In this document: positions 41,554 to 51,074 of the stretch, piece by piece
Position numbering within the stretch: the first letter of the stretch is position 1
How the letters are laid out: every line of letters begins with the position of its first letter
Assembly: GCA_003240735.1 (NCBI GenBank)
Contig: QFNE01000003.1
Span: 124,001-188,000 of the forward strand
Direction of reading: 5' to 3'
DNA: 64,000 nucleotides
Source of the DNA: Paracoccus denitrificans
Lineage (GTDB): Bacteria; Pseudomonadota; Alphaproteobacteria; Rhodobacterales; Rhodobacteraceae
Notes under the pieces: model-generated
What the model was told of the DNA's origin: nothing
The model's database searches: none
What the model saw: only the letters and a program-made list of their open reading frames with translations
Program-made: the position numbers and the translations under genes

Positions 41554-42626
41554 GTCGCGTCGAACACGACTTGCAGAAAATCGGGCCGGTCGGCGATCAA
41601 GTGGCGCAGGAAATCAGGCGCCTCGGCATAGGGGATGACATGGGTGACCATGTGGTCACGGATCGCCGCGCCGTCGCGCTGAAGCAGGCGCACGGTTTCC
41701 TGCGCCAGCCGTCGCTGATCCCACGCGCCGGCCACCTGCGCCGGCATGCGGTTGATCTGCGCGCAGCGCAGGGACAGGCCGTTGTGGTGAAACTCCTCCC
41801 CCAGCCGCAGTCCGTCCATCCCGCCCTGATAGAACGCGAGGTCGATCACGGTTCCCTGCGGGCGCAGCGCCTGAAGGCAGCGGTTCAGGCTGTCGGGGCG
41901 CGCACGGGTCTGGAACACGTACTCGGCGCCTCGGCCCGCGGTCTTGCTGCTCCACGACTTCGCGTGACGGACGGCCTGATCCTCGTCCATTGCCTCGAAC
42001 CCCATCCTGCGGGCGATGTCCTGACGGAAGGGCGACGGGTCGACCACCACCACCTGCGACGCGCCGCCCATGCGGGCAAACAGGGCGCAGAAAAGGCCAA
42101 CGGTGCCGCCGCCCCAGACCAGCGCCGGACGCCCCGCCACGGATGCGCCAAGATGGGGCACGGACGCGCCGAACTGGTCGGCATCTGCGTGCAAGATCCC
42201 GTTCGCCGCGATCGGCCCCATCTGTGCCACGAAGATGCCGAGGATTGGGTCGACGTCATTTGGCAGCGTGATCATCAGATCATGCGCGGGGTGGGCGGTG
42301 TGGCCGGACTTGTGGCCGAATGTCGTGCCGACGACGTCGCCATTTGCAAAACCGGGCGCGCGCGCGTCGATGACGCGGGCGGATTCCATGTATCCAAGGA
42401 AGTTGACCGGGAAATGCGCCGACGCCTCGCCCGGGTGGAACTGGCCCATCTGGTCGTCCCACCGGCTGTGCAGATAGGGGTTCGTTCCCTTCAGGAATGT
42501 CAGCTCTGTCCCGGCCGACAGCCCGGTATAGAGAAGATCAAGCCGCACCTGACCATCGCCCGCGGGGCCTTCCTCATATCCAAAGAAATAGGGTTGGCCT
42601 TCGCGTTCGATGCCAAGGCTGCGCAC
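41550..42626 (-). CDS. Medium-chain alcohol dehydrogenase/sugar dehydrogenase family protein
   Basis: The frame encodes an MDR fold: catalytic domain (GLSAGTELTFLKGTNP, GYMESARVIDARAPGFANGDVV) and nucleotide-binding domain (RPALVWGGGTVGLFCALFARMGGASQVVVVDPS). The typical catalytic-zinc Cys is not evident, so it may be a zinc-independent member. The start is uncertain: GTG 42626 (VRSLGIEREGQPYFFGYEE) gives 358 residues and the usual family N-terminus, though without a good ribosome site; the frame remains open to 42896 within the neighbouring gene. Likely modifies a sugar nucleotide or glycan precursor. Confidence 0.75.
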   Translation of the reverse strand: MRSLGIEREGQPYFFGYEEGPAGDGQVRLDLLYTGLSAGTELTFLKGTNPYLHSRWDDQMGQFHPGEASAHFPVNFLGYMESARVIDARAPGFANGDVVGTTFGHKSGHTAHPAHDLMITLPNDVDPILGIFVAQMGPIAANGILHADADQFGASVPHLGASVAGRPALVWGGGTVGLFCALFARMGGASQVVVVDPSPFRQDIARRMGFEAMDEDQAVRHAKSWSSKTAGRGAEYVFQTRARPDSLNRCLQALRPQGTVIDLAFYQGGMDGLRLGEEFHHNGLSLRCAQINRMPAQVAGAWDQRRLAQETVRLLQRDGAAIRDHMVTHVIPYAEAPDFLRHLIADRPDFLQVVFDAT

Positions 42627-42657
42627 CCAGCGCGGTGCGCGCGAGTCGGTCGGGGCC

Positions 42658-44742
42658 TTACGCAGGGGTTTGACAAAACATGGGCTGCGGATTGGCCCGC
42701 AGCCCCTCCAATCTGACAACGGCGCCGGTCTGGGCGGATTGGGTGATGGCCAGGGCGACGCGGTGGGTCTCCAACGCCTCGGGGTAAGGACAGCGGATAC
42801 GGTTGTCGCGGCCCATGACGGCTTCGACGAAGTCGCGATCCTCGCGCCAGACCGGGTCGCCGTCGGCACGACGCACAGGGCGGCCTCGGCCCACATCGAC
42901 CATCAGGTCGTGATCGGTGATCTCGATCGCCATGGCGTCGGAAAAGACATCCAGTCGCACCCGGTGATTCCACCGCAGCAGGCAGGTCGACGACAGGTTC
43001 GCGACCGCGCCGCTGGCGAAGCGCAGCGTTGCAGCGGTGGCCGTGGGCACCGTCAGGCCGGGAAAATCACCCCGTTCGCGCTGGGCGGCAAGGCCGAACA
43101 CCTCGGTAACGTCGCCGGCCAGAAAGCGGGCGGCGTCGATCAGGTGCGTGGCCTGTTCGACCACCTGCCCGCCGGACTGATCCTCGTGCCACCACCATTC
43201 GGGGGGTGGGGTCTGATCCAGCCAGAACCCCTGCATCAGATGAGCGGGGTTCTGCGCCAGCTGGGACCGCGCCTCGTCCATCGTATCCAGATAGCGCCAG
43301 TGATAGCCGGCAGCGGTGATCAGATCGGCGGCCCGAACCTCATCGGCGATGGCTTCGGCCAGGGCCAGATCCAGTGACAAGGGCTTTTCGACAAAGAAGG
43401 GAAGATTCTGGGAAATGCAGGCCCGTTCCGGCGCGCCATGGGCAAAGGGCGGCACGCAGATATAGACAGCATCCAGCGTTTCGTTGGCCAGCATCGCTTC
43501 GTGGTCGGCATAGGCTGTGGCACCCACCCGCGATGCCGCATCTGCGGCGCGGGTGGCGTCGGGGTCTGCGATGGCGGTGACGCTGACGTCATCCATCGTT
43601 TCCAGCACGCCGAAATGTCGGTGGGCAATGCCGCCCGCCCCGATGAAGCCCAGTCTGACCTTGTCCATTCTGCCCCCATTCCGGCGCCGTTCCGCAGCGC
43701 GGTAGATGTTGAGTGTGTCCGCCGCCATCCGGTCGGCGGTGAATGCGTCGCGAAATCGTTGCTGCTGCGTGTCGGCCACGCGCGCGGTGCGGGCCGGATC
43801 GGCCAACGCCTCGCGCAAGGCGTCCGCCAGCGCGCGGGAATCCCCCGGGCGGACCAGCCATGGGTGATCGGGGCCGAGGGCGTCCACGACGCCGCCGATC
43901 CGGCTGGCCACGACCGGCAATCCCGCTGCCATCGCCTCCAGCACGACAAGCGGCAGCCCCTCGAACGACGACGGCAGGGCAAGGATATCGGCCGCGGCCA
44001 TCCGGTCGGGCACATCGTTGCGACGACCCAGAAATGCGACGTTGTCATCAAGTTGCAGCCGCTGAACCAACCGCTTCATTGCGGCCATCCGCGGGCCCGT
44101 GCCGACCAGTTCCAGCCTCGCGGGGATGCCGTTTTGAACCAACCGGGCCACGGCCACGATCAACGTGTGATGCATCTTCTGGCGCGTGAACCGCCCCACG
44201 CAAAGGATTGTCGGCACGCTGTTTCCAGCTGCCACCAACGGGCGACGGTGGGCGATGATCCCGTTCGGCACCGCCAGCACCCGCGGGCGGCTTGACACGC
44301 CTAAACCCGCCAATGCTGCCTGCCACCCCCGCTGCGCTGATTGGGACACGGCTATCAGGCCGTGAACATGGACCAAGGCGTCCGCGTAGATGCGCCGCTG
44401 TTCGGGATCGGTGATCAGCCAAGGCAGATGCTCGGTGCGCACGACGACCCGGCCCGACTGGGCCGCCGCATGTGTCAGGCTGTGGCCTTCCCAACCGATG
44501 CCCGCGTGGACGTGAACCAGCTCGGGGTCGACACCGTCGATCAGCGCGGTTGCACCAGCTGGATTAAAGAGTTGCGCGTCCAGACCCATCGACTGCGCGC
44601 GACCCGCCAGCACCTGCCCGTTCTCGTGATCGGGAAACCCAAGTGTGACATCTGCTTGTCCGGCAAGGGCCGCTGCCAGCGTCAGCATATGCTCACCCAC
44701 GCCGGATGGTTCATCGCTGTCGGTCAGCATCAGAACGCGCAT
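42658..44742 (-). CDS. Fusion: GT4 glycosyltransferase plus Gfo/Idh/MocA oxidoreductase
   Basis: The 694-residue protein has a GT4 glycosyltransferase in residues 1 to about 345 (LCVGRFTRQKMHHTLIVAVARL, LPSSFEGLPLVVLEAMAAGLPVVASRIGG) and a complete Gfo/Idh/MocA oxidoreductase from Met359 (MDKVRLGFIGAGGIAHRHFGV; FFVEKPLSLDLALA with the Glu-Lys-Pro motif). The second domain begins at an ATG (43668) preceded by GGGGG, so it may also be made alone. Coupling of sugar oxidation and transfer would fit nucleotide-sugar tailoring. Four bases separate it from the upstream gene. Confidence 0.85.
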   Translation of the reverse strand: MRVLMLTDSDEPSGVGEHMLTLAAALAGQADVTLGFPDHENGQVLAGRAQSMGLDAQLFNPAGATALIDGVDPELVHVHAGIGWEGHSLTHAAAQSGRVVVRTEHLPWLITDPEQRRIYADALVHVHGLIAVSQSAQRGWQAALAGLGVSSRPRVLAVPNGIIAHRRPLVAAGNSVPTILCVGRFTRQKMHHTLIVAVARLVQNGIPARLELVGTGPRMAAMKRLVQRLQLDDNVAFLGRRNDVPDRMAAADILALPSSFEGLPLVVLEAMAAGLPVVASRIGGVVDALGPDHPWLVRPGDSRALADALREALADPARTARVADTQQQRFRDAFTADRMAADTLNIYRAAERRRNGGRMDKVRLGFIGAGGIAHRHFGVLETMDDVSVTAIADPDATRAADAASRVGATAYADHEAMLANETLDAVYICVPPFAHGAPERACISQNLPFFVEKPLSLDLALAEAIADEVRAADLITAAGYHWRYLDTMDEARSQLAQNPAHLMQGFWLDQTPPPEWWWHEDQSGGQVVEQATHLIDAARFLAGDVTEVFGLAAQRERGDFPGLTVPTATAATLRFASGAVANLSSTCLLRWNHRVRLDVFSDAMAIEITDHDLMVDVGRGRPVRRADGDPVWREDRDFVEAVMGRDNRIRCPYPEALETHRVALAITQSAQTGAVVRLEGLRANPQPMFCQTPA

Positions 44743-44746
44743 CGGA

Positions 44747-47119
44747 TCAGCTTTTCACAACCTGCGCCGCGTTCGCGCTTTTCACCAATGTCGGGGCCAG
44801 TCGCCGGTGAATGGCCAATGCCTGCCCCACGACCTGATCCATGTTGTAATAGCGATAGCTTCCCAGGCGGCCGGCAAAGATCACGTTCGTCTGCGCACGG
44901 CCAAGATCGTCATACTTGCGAAACAGCTCCTGATTCTCGGGCCGCGGAATCGGATAATAGGGATCCCCCTCATCCGATGGATATTCATAGCTGATCGAGC
45001 TTTGCGGATGCACCTGCCCGGTCAGATGCTTGTATTCGGTGATGCGGGTATAGGGCACATCCTCGGCCGGGTAGTTCACCACACCGACAGGCAGAACCCG
45101 CCGCTGCGGCAGCGTCTCATGTCGGAATTGCAGGCTGCGATAAGGCAGGTGCCCGAACCGATAGTCGAAATACGCATCGATCGGCCCGGTGTAGATGACC
45201 AATCCGTCCCGCTGCGCGGGGTCCAGATCGTGAAAATCCGTGGACAGCGCGACATCGATCAGCGGGTGATCCAGCATCCGCCCGAACATGGCGGTGTACC
45301 CGTCCTTCGGCATCGCCTGGAACGTATCCTGAAAATAACGGTCGTCAGTGTCCGTCCGCGTCGGGACGCGGGAGGTCACGGATTTGTCCAGCTCTGACGG
45401 ATCAAGGCCCCACTGCTTGCGCGTGTAGCCTTCGAAGAACGTCCGATACAGGTCCTGGCCAACCGCATTGACGACCACGTCCCGCGACGTGCGGATGTCG
45501 GCGACAGGTTCGGCCCTGGACGCCAGAAACGCCTGTGCCTGCGCGTCGTCCGACAGGTGCAATCCATAAAGCTCGTTCAGGGTGGTGCGGTTGATTGGCA
45601 TCGGCACGAGCTTTTCGCCGACCTGCGCCAGCACCCGATGCTCATAGGGGCGCCACGCGGTGAACCGCGACAGAAACGCCACCACCTCGTCGCTGTTGGT
45701 GTGGAAGATATGCGGCCCGTATTTGTGGACCATGACACCTGCCGCATCCAGATGATCGAAAGCATTGCCGGCGATATGGTCGCGACGATCCACGACCAGC
45801 ACACGCTGGCCCGAATCTTCGGCCAGCTTGCGGGCCAGAACAGATCCGGCGAACCCCGCGCCGCAGATGGTCACGTCATACCGGCCCCGCGGCCCGCGGG
45901 CGACGAACAGCCCGGCGGGCGAAGACCCCGTTCGACGGTTGTCGATGGCACAGGTCAGGTGCTCGGCCATGCGGGCCTGCGTTCGGTTCCAGCTTTTGTC
46001 GGCCAGTTCCGCGTCAGCCTGCGCGCGCCAGGCGTCGCCCGATTTCGACTGCTGCACCGCGGCCTCACAAGCCGAAACGAACGCGGCCGTCCCGTCCGCA
46101 ATGTGGACCGCGTCCAGATCGCCGTAGTGGCGCACGACATCGCGGACTGGCGTCGAGACGACAGGAACCCCACCCGCCAGATATTCGGGCGTCTTCGTGG
46201 GAGAGATGAAGCGCGTCGCATCGTTGTTCGCGAACGGCATCAGCGCCACATCCCAGCCGGACAGATATGCGGGAAGATCATCATAGGATTTCTGGCCAAG
46301 CCAGTGCAGGTTGGCCGCCTTCGGCAAGTCAGCCGGATCGACCTTGACGACCGGTCCGACCATGACAATCGCCCAATCGGGCCGTGCTGCCGCAAGGGCG
46401 GCAATCAGTGACAGGTCCAACCGCTCATCTATGACGCCGTAAAAGCCCAGTCTCGGGTGCGGCAAGCCTGCCTGATCGGCGGGTTCCTCGACCTCGCCTC
46501 GGGCTTGCGCGAAATGGGCCGCATCAACCGCCGAGGGAAATGGGTGGATGTTGTCGTGCTGAGCCCGCTTCGCTTCCCAGATCGACCAGCCGCCGGTGGT
46601 GACCAGATCAGCTGCGGCCATCAGTTCGGCTTCCAGCTGGCCCAGCTCTGGCGGGGCGAAGCGGAACGCACTGAGTTCGTCCATGCAGTCATAGATCACC
46701 GCAGCAGCGCCCACATGGCGGGCGATGGGCCACATCATCGGCGTGTAGAACCACAGGATCGGGTCAACGACCCCGGCCAAGGACATCATCTGGTCCAAAA
46801 GCCCCTGCAGCGCGGTTGTCTGGTCGGCCGGTGACCACCAATGGGGGATCCGTGGCCGGATTGACTGAACCGTCGTGCCCGGAAAGGCGTGAAACTCCAG
46901 ATACGGGGCCACGTGGTCGGTCGGGATCATTTCTTCCCAAAAAAAGACCCGATGCGTCTTGGCAAAACGACCCAACAGATGCTGCGGCCGCTGATGCACG
47001 AAGTCCCACCGAAGATGCGAAAAACAGATGATTGTCGGCGGAACGGGCCCCTGGTCGGCGATGGTCTTTCTGGCGCTTTCCAGCCCGGGTCGGATCGTCA
47101 ACAAGGTTCTGTTATTCAT
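44747..47119 (-). CDS. Fusion: glycosyltransferase plus UDP-galactopyranose mutase
   Basis: The 790-residue protein has an N-terminal glycosyltransferase (about residues 25-400; FSHLRWDFVHQRPQHLLGRFA, YDCMDELSAF, FISPTKTPEYLAGGVPVVSTPV) and, from Tyr414, a full-length UDP-galactopyranose mutase (YDVTICGAGFAGSVLARKL FAD site, GNAFDHLDAAG, HKYGPHIFHTNS, PMPINRTTLNELYG, RKQWG). The mutase makes UDP-galactofuranose in the cytoplasm, and the fused transferase may use or feed it. Start ATG 47119 overlaps the upstream stop by eight bases. Confidence 0.88.
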   Translation of the reverse strand: MNNRTLLTIRPGLESARKTIADQGPVPPTIICFSHLRWDFVHQRPQHLLGRFAKTHRVFFWEEMIPTDHVAPYLEFHAFPGTTVQSIRPRIPHWWSPADQTTALQGLLDQMMSLAGVVDPILWFYTPMMWPIARHVGAAAVIYDCMDELSAFRFAPPELGQLEAELMAAADLVTTGGWSIWEAKRAQHDNIHPFPSAVDAAHFAQARGEVEEPADQAGLPHPRLGFYGVIDERLDLSLIAALAAARPDWAIVMVGPVVKVDPADLPKAANLHWLGQKSYDDLPAYLSGWDVALMPFANNDATRFISPTKTPEYLAGGVPVVSTPVRDVVRHYGDLDAVHIADGTAAFVSACEAAVQQSKSGDAWRAQADAELADKSWNRTQARMAEHLTCAIDNRRTGSSPAGLFVARGPRGRYDVTICGAGFAGSVLARKLAEDSGQRVLVVDRRDHIAGNAFDHLDAAGVMVHKYGPHIFHTNSDEVVAFLSRFTAWRPYEHRVLAQVGEKLVPMPINRTTLNELYGLHLSDDAQAQAFLASRAEPVADIRTSRDVVVNAVGQDLYRTFFEGYTRKQWGLDPSELDKSVTSRVPTRTDTDDRYFQDTFQAMPKDGYTAMFGRMLDHPLIDVALSTDFHDLDPAQRDGLVIYTGPIDAYFDYRFGHLPYRSLQFRHETLPQRRVLPVGVVNYPAEDVPYTRITEYKHLTGQVHPQSSISYEYPSDEGDPYYPIPRPENQELFRKYDDLGRAQTNVIFAGRLGSYRYYNMDQVVGQALAIHRRLAPTLVKSANAAQVVKS

Positions 47120-48266
47120 CGATTTCCCCAGAACGACCGTGGCGCGCGTCTGCAATCGCTTCACCGAGCGTGCGGATGCTTCGTGGCCAACTCCACCTGT
47201 CTAGTGCAGCGTCGCGGGCATTATAATCGGCATGAGAGCTAATTAATGTTTGCATGGTGTTCGCGAAATGATCTCCGGGCAGGGCTGCCATCCCGGTGTC
47301 CGGCGTGATGTATTGCAGCCCGCATGTCAGTTGCGCATTCGCCAGAACCGGAAGGCCCGCCAACATGTACTCCGTCAAGATCGCGGGCGCCCCGTCATGC
47401 TCTCCGCAGACCAGCCCCACCTTGGCTCGATTGATCTGACGGTTTACCTCGTCATGGGACACGCCCGGCGGGCCGATGATTTCGACGTCAAGGCCGCGGG
47501 CCGCCACTTCGGCCCGGAACTGATCAGCGAGTTCACCATATCCGATCACCAAGAGCGCCGATGTTCGGGGATACCGATCCAGCGCATCAAACAGTATGTC
47601 ATGACGCTTGTAGGGCTGCGCACAGGCGACGTAGACCACGTCACGGTCCTTGGGGGCGCTTGTGGGAAAGAACGTCTCTCCTGACGCGAAGTCGGGCCCG
47701 ATGGGCAGAACCAGCGTCCGGGCATCGGGCAGCCTTGCGCGGATCGCATCCGACTGCCACTCGGCACCGGTCAGGAACAAATCAAAGTGCCTTGCCACTT
47801 CGTCAGGGATCCGTAACGGGTCCGCATCGATCGAGTTGTAGATCTTGAATGATGCCGCGCACGCCTGAAGAAGCGACGCATCGACGCCGATGCCCCAGAC
47901 GCACAGGATTTCCGGCGCGCCCAAAGCCGCAATGTGGGCCAGCGCTTCAGCCGACCCATAGGGTGCGGGATGGGCATCGGCCCGAAACCGCCGCCGGATC
48001 AAACCCGGGCGGGTGGGATCAGAAACGCCTGCCCAACGGCCCAACGCTGCATCCGATTGGCCGTCGCGCCCCGCAAAGTCCCAGATCTCGGCGTGATCTA
48101 CCCACCCTTGGGCGACGGCAGCCAATGGCAGCCGTTCTAGGTAGCCACCGGTGACCTGAACCGCCCCGGGTCGTAAAACCGTCTGCCACTGGCCGTTCCA
48201 GCCTTCGTCGACCGGTTCTGGCGGTACCGCCGTGCAGTAGTCGGAAATGACGACGATCCTGCTCAT
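47112..48266 (-). CDS. Glycosyltransferase (GT4-like)
   Basis: The protein has C-terminal GT-B features: DVVYVACAQPYKRHDILFDALDRYP, VSHDEVNRQINRAKVGLVCGEHDGAPAILTEYMLAGLPVLAN. Start is uncertain; ATG 48266 (MSRIVVISDY) gives 384 residues and a typical N-terminus, while the frame is open back to GTG 48383. First gene of the five-gene glycan operon, divergent from the phosphatase gene with about 220 bases between. Confidence 0.78.
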   Translation of the reverse strand: MSRIVVISDYCTAVPPEPVDEGWNGQWQTVLRPGAVQVTGGYLERLPLAAVAQGWVDHAEIWDFAGRDGQSDAALGRWAGVSDPTRPGLIRRRFRADAHPAPYGSAEALAHIAALGAPEILCVWGIGVDASLLQACAASFKIYNSIDADPLRIPDEVARHFDLFLTGAEWQSDAIRARLPDARTLVLPIGPDFASGETFFPTSAPKDRDVVYVACAQPYKRHDILFDALDRYPRTSALLVIGYGELADQFRAEVAARGLDVEIIGPPGVSHDEVNRQINRAKVGLVCGEHDGAPAILTEYMLAGLPVLANAQLTCGLQYITPDTGMAALPGDHFANTMQTLISSHADYNARDAALDRWSWPRSIRTLGEAIADARHGRSGEIDE

Positions 48267-48486
48267 CTGCTCGGCCATCTTTCGGGTATCGATCCAGTCG
48301 AGATGCATCACGCTAAATCCGCGGACGATGTTTGAACAAATTTCATCGGCCCGCAATCGCCTTGCCGCAGACAGGTTATTCACGCGCAGTCGGCCACTGT
48401 TCGGTTGCGTGCGGCATGGCCTGACGTTCAGCCGATATTCAGCTTGTTTCTACACAGCTTCCCTCAGTCTTCGGGGAGCTTGTCAC

Positions 48487-49041
48487 GTGAAAACCATCTA
48501 CCGCCTTGGCGCTGCTCTCGTCATGATGTGCATGGCGTTCGGTGCCTTTCTTTGGCATCTGCAGGCAAGCGGGAACTTTCATCCAATCGTCCCCGGTGAG
48601 GCGTTTCGATCGGCCCAGCCGAGCGAGGCTGATCTGGCGCTTTGGGCCAAGGATCACGGCATTCGCAGCGTCATTAATCTGCGCGGTCCGCAAAGCGGAA
48701 CTCCATGGTATGATGCCGAAATTGCCGCGTCGGATGCGTTGGGACTGGCGCATTACGATTTCGGGATGTCGGCGGGGCGTCAGCTGTCCCGGTCCGAAGC
48801 GACGCGACTGATCGCCCTGCTGCGCGACGCCCCAAAGCCCGTGCTGATCCATTGCAAATCCGGATCTGACCGCACGGGACTGGCAGCTGCGCTGTATCTG
48901 GCGCAGCGTGGGTCGGGTGAGCGACTGGCCGAGGCGCAGATTTCGATCCGCTACGGGCATTTTTCAGTGCCCTACACCGCCGCGTGGCCGATGGATCAAA
49001 GCTGGGAGATGCTGGAACCGATGCTTGGGTACGACTCCTGA
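48487..49041 (+). CDS. Membrane-anchored dual-specificity/tyrosine phosphatase
   Basis: The 184-residue protein starts at GTG 48487 (GGGGAG 8 nt upstream) with a hydrophobic N-terminal segment (residues 7-25) that is a signal anchor or signal peptide, followed by SGNFHPIVPGEAFRSAQPSEADL and the active-site loop HCKSGSDRTG (Cys123, Arg129). This places the catalytic domain outside the cytoplasm. Such phosphatases sit near exopolysaccharide and lipid A genes. Its 3' end overlaps the convergent histidine kinase gene by 46 bases. Confidence 0.85.
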   Translation: MKTIYRLGAALVMMCMAFGAFLWHLQASGNFHPIVPGEAFRSAQPSEADLALWAKDHGIRSVINLRGPQSGTPWYDAEIAASDALGLAHYDFGMSAGRQLSRSEATRLIALLRDAPKPVLIHCKSGSDRTGLAAALYLAQRGSGERLAEAQISIRYGHFSVPYTAAWPMDQSWEMLEPMLGYDS

Positions 49042-50303
49042 CCGGATGACGGCGATGGGAAGATGACCGTCGCCTGAAAACCGGTGCTTTCCCCCGGTAT
49101 GGGCGAGGCCAGCAACAGTCGGCCACCGGCATTCTGGGCCAGCGTTTCCGCTATGGCGAGGCCAAGGCCTGACCCGGACTTTCGGCTGCCGGCGCGTTCG
49201 AACCGGCGGGTCAGGACGGCAAGTCGATCGGGCGGAACGGGAGGTCCGCCATTCGTGACAGTCAAGGCCCGGTCAGTCAGACGCACCGTCACCGGGTCGG
49301 CGCCGTGACGTTCGGCGTTTTCGATCAGATTGCGGGCAAGCGGCGCGAACACGTCAACGTCCATGCGCACGGGAACAGGATGTTCGGGGATGTCATAGTG
49401 ATGACCAGCCCCGAAGTCGGCCGCGACCATGCGCAGGATCGGTGCCAGATCGCTGAAATCCTGATGGTCCGGTTGGACAACCTCGGCCCGCGCCAGCTCC
49501 AGAAGCTTGGATGACAGGCCTGACAGGCGCTGCATCGTGCGCGCGATGGTTTCCGCCCGCTGGCGGGTCAGCGGATGATCCGTTTCGTCAAGCAGCACCT
49601 GACTTTGCGCCAGCGCCGCGGCGATCGGGGTGCGCAATTCATGCGCGGCATTGGATGAAAAGCTGCGCTCCGCCTCGAACGCGCGTTCAAGGCGCGCCAT
49701 CAATCGGTTGATCGCATCGCGCAGCGGTTCCAGCTCGACCGGTGTTAGCGGTGCGTTGATTTGTTTGAGATCGAACGCCCCGCGCCCCTCAACCTCGGAT
49801 GACAGGGTGTGGATAGGGGCCAACCTGCGGCGGGTGAACACCCAAGTCCCCCAGAAGGCAAGCGGCACAAGCAATAGCGATGGCAACAGCATGGCACCCA
49901 AGGTGCCAAGTGCAGCTTCGCGACGCTCGGCCAAGGGGTCGGCGACGTGAAGCAGGCTGCCGTTACTGGAACGGACCGTCAGGACGCGCATGTTGCCCGC
50001 CTCGCTGAAGCCGGGCGTGGTCGGCATCAGGGCCGGCGTGTTGCCGTGTCTGCCTGACTGAAATCGGATCGACCCGTCGGGACCGATCAGTTCGACGAAA
50101 AGATCTGATGTCCGCTGCCCCGGCGCATCATCGCCGTTAAGGGTCAGAACGTGGTCGGCGACGCGGGCGAGGCTGGCATCATAAATCTCGTCCAATTCTT
50201 CGCGCAGGATCAGCCACCCCGCGATCAGGGCGACAAGCCAGACAAGGATGATCGCCGCACCGAAGCCGGCGACAAGACCGCGAAGCAGACTTGGTTTGCG
50301 CAT
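48996..50303 (-). CDS. Sensor histidine kinase (QseC/PmrB type)
   Basis: The 435-residue protein has two membrane segments (about 10-35 and 132-155) around a periplasmic sensor, a HAMP-like linker, the H-box SNAAHELRTPIAAALAQSQ, an N-box (ARNLIENAERHG) and a G-box (SGSGLGLAIAETLAQNAGG). ATG 50303 is chosen over the preceding GTG. It is the last gene of an operon that starts with its probable response regulator (53003-53674) and has lipid-modification genes in between, so it probably controls surface modification. Confidence 0.9.
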   Translation of the reverse strand: MRKPSLLRGLVAGFGAAIILVWLVALIAGWLILREELDEIYDASLARVADHVLTLNGDDAPGQRTSDLFVELIGPDGSIRFQSGRHGNTPALMPTTPGFSEAGNMRVLTVRSSNGSLLHVADPLAERREAALGTLGAMLLPSLLLVPLAFWGTWVFTRRRLAPIHTLSSEVEGRGAFDLKQINAPLTPVELEPLRDAINRLMARLERAFEAERSFSSNAAHELRTPIAAALAQSQVLLDETDHPLTRQRAETIARTMQRLSGLSSKLLELARAEVVQPDHQDFSDLAPILRMVAADFGAGHHYDIPEHPVPVRMDVDVFAPLARNLIENAERHGADPVTVRLTDRALTVTNGGPPVPPDRLAVLTRRFERAGSRKSGSGLGLAIAETLAQNAGGRLLLASPIPGESTGFQATVIFPSPSSGQESYPSIGSSISQL

Positions 50304-50321
50304 CACCCCTCACGCAGCTGG

Positions 50322-51074
50322 TCACTCGGCTGGTTCGTGGTGCCCCGCCTTGATCACGACCGATGGCGCACCCGCCCGCATGATCAGCCACGCTGCCCCG
50401 GCAAGGTCAACGGCCCCGACCATCGCCCGGCGAAAGTTCGTGTATTTCGACTGTCCCGCCATGCGGGCGCGGTGCGTGACCGGGCCGACAAGCACTGTCC
50501 AACCTTCGCGCTGCATCATTGCGGGCGTAAAGCGATGGATGTGGTTGAAGAACGGCAGACCAAGCCACGCAGTCCGACGAAACACCTTGAGACCGCAGCC
50601 CGAATCCGCGACCGAATCGTGCAGGCACGCGTTGCGGATCCTATTCGCCAGTGACGAGGCCAGTTTGCGGCTGCCGGCGTCCTGACGGTCCTGTCGCTGG
50701 CCCTGAACCAGCCCCACGTGGTCGATGTCGGGCGTGTCCAGCTGAGCCAGCAGCTTCAAGATCTGGTCGGGCGGGTTCTGTCCGTCCCCGTCCAGCGTCG
50801 CCACCCATTCGGTCTCAGCCGCCCGGACACCGGTCCGGATGGCCGACGATTGCCCCCAGCATTGCGCGTGCTGCAAGACGCGCAGGCGCGGGGATATCCC
50901 GAAGGCCTGACTCAACGCCTCTGACGTTCCATCGGTTGATCCATCATCAACCACGATGATTTCCGCACAGAGCGACCCCAACGCCCGCAGGGTTTCGCCA
51001 ACAAGGGCGACGATGGCACCGGCTTCGTTGTGGCACGGGATGACAACGGTCACAGGACCCACGTTCATTGGCAT
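50322..51074 (-). CDS. GT2 glycosyltransferase (ArnC/DPM-like)
   Basis: The 250-residue protein has GT2 motifs VTVVIPCHNEAGAIVALV, EIIVVDDGSTDGT and TLDGDGQNPPDQI, as in undecaprenyl-phosphate sugar transferases and dolichol-phosphate mannose synthases, with no C-terminal membrane pair. It probably makes the polyprenyl-phosphate sugar used by the ArnT-like enzyme next to it. Start ATG 51074, after GGAAAGG; it overlaps the upstream stop. Confidence 0.88.
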   Translation of the reverse strand: MPMNVGPVTVVIPCHNEAGAIVALVGETLRALGSLCAEIIVVDDGSTDGTSEALSQAFGISPRLRVLQHAQCWGQSSAIRTGVRAAETEWVATLDGDGQNPPDQILKLLAQLDTPDIDHVGLVQGQRQDRQDAGSRKLASSLANRIRNACLHDSVADSGCGLKVFRRTAWLGLPFFNHIHRFTPAMMQREGWTVLVGPVTHRARMAGQSKYTNFRRAMVGAVDLAGAAWLIMRAGAPSVVIKAGHHEPAE

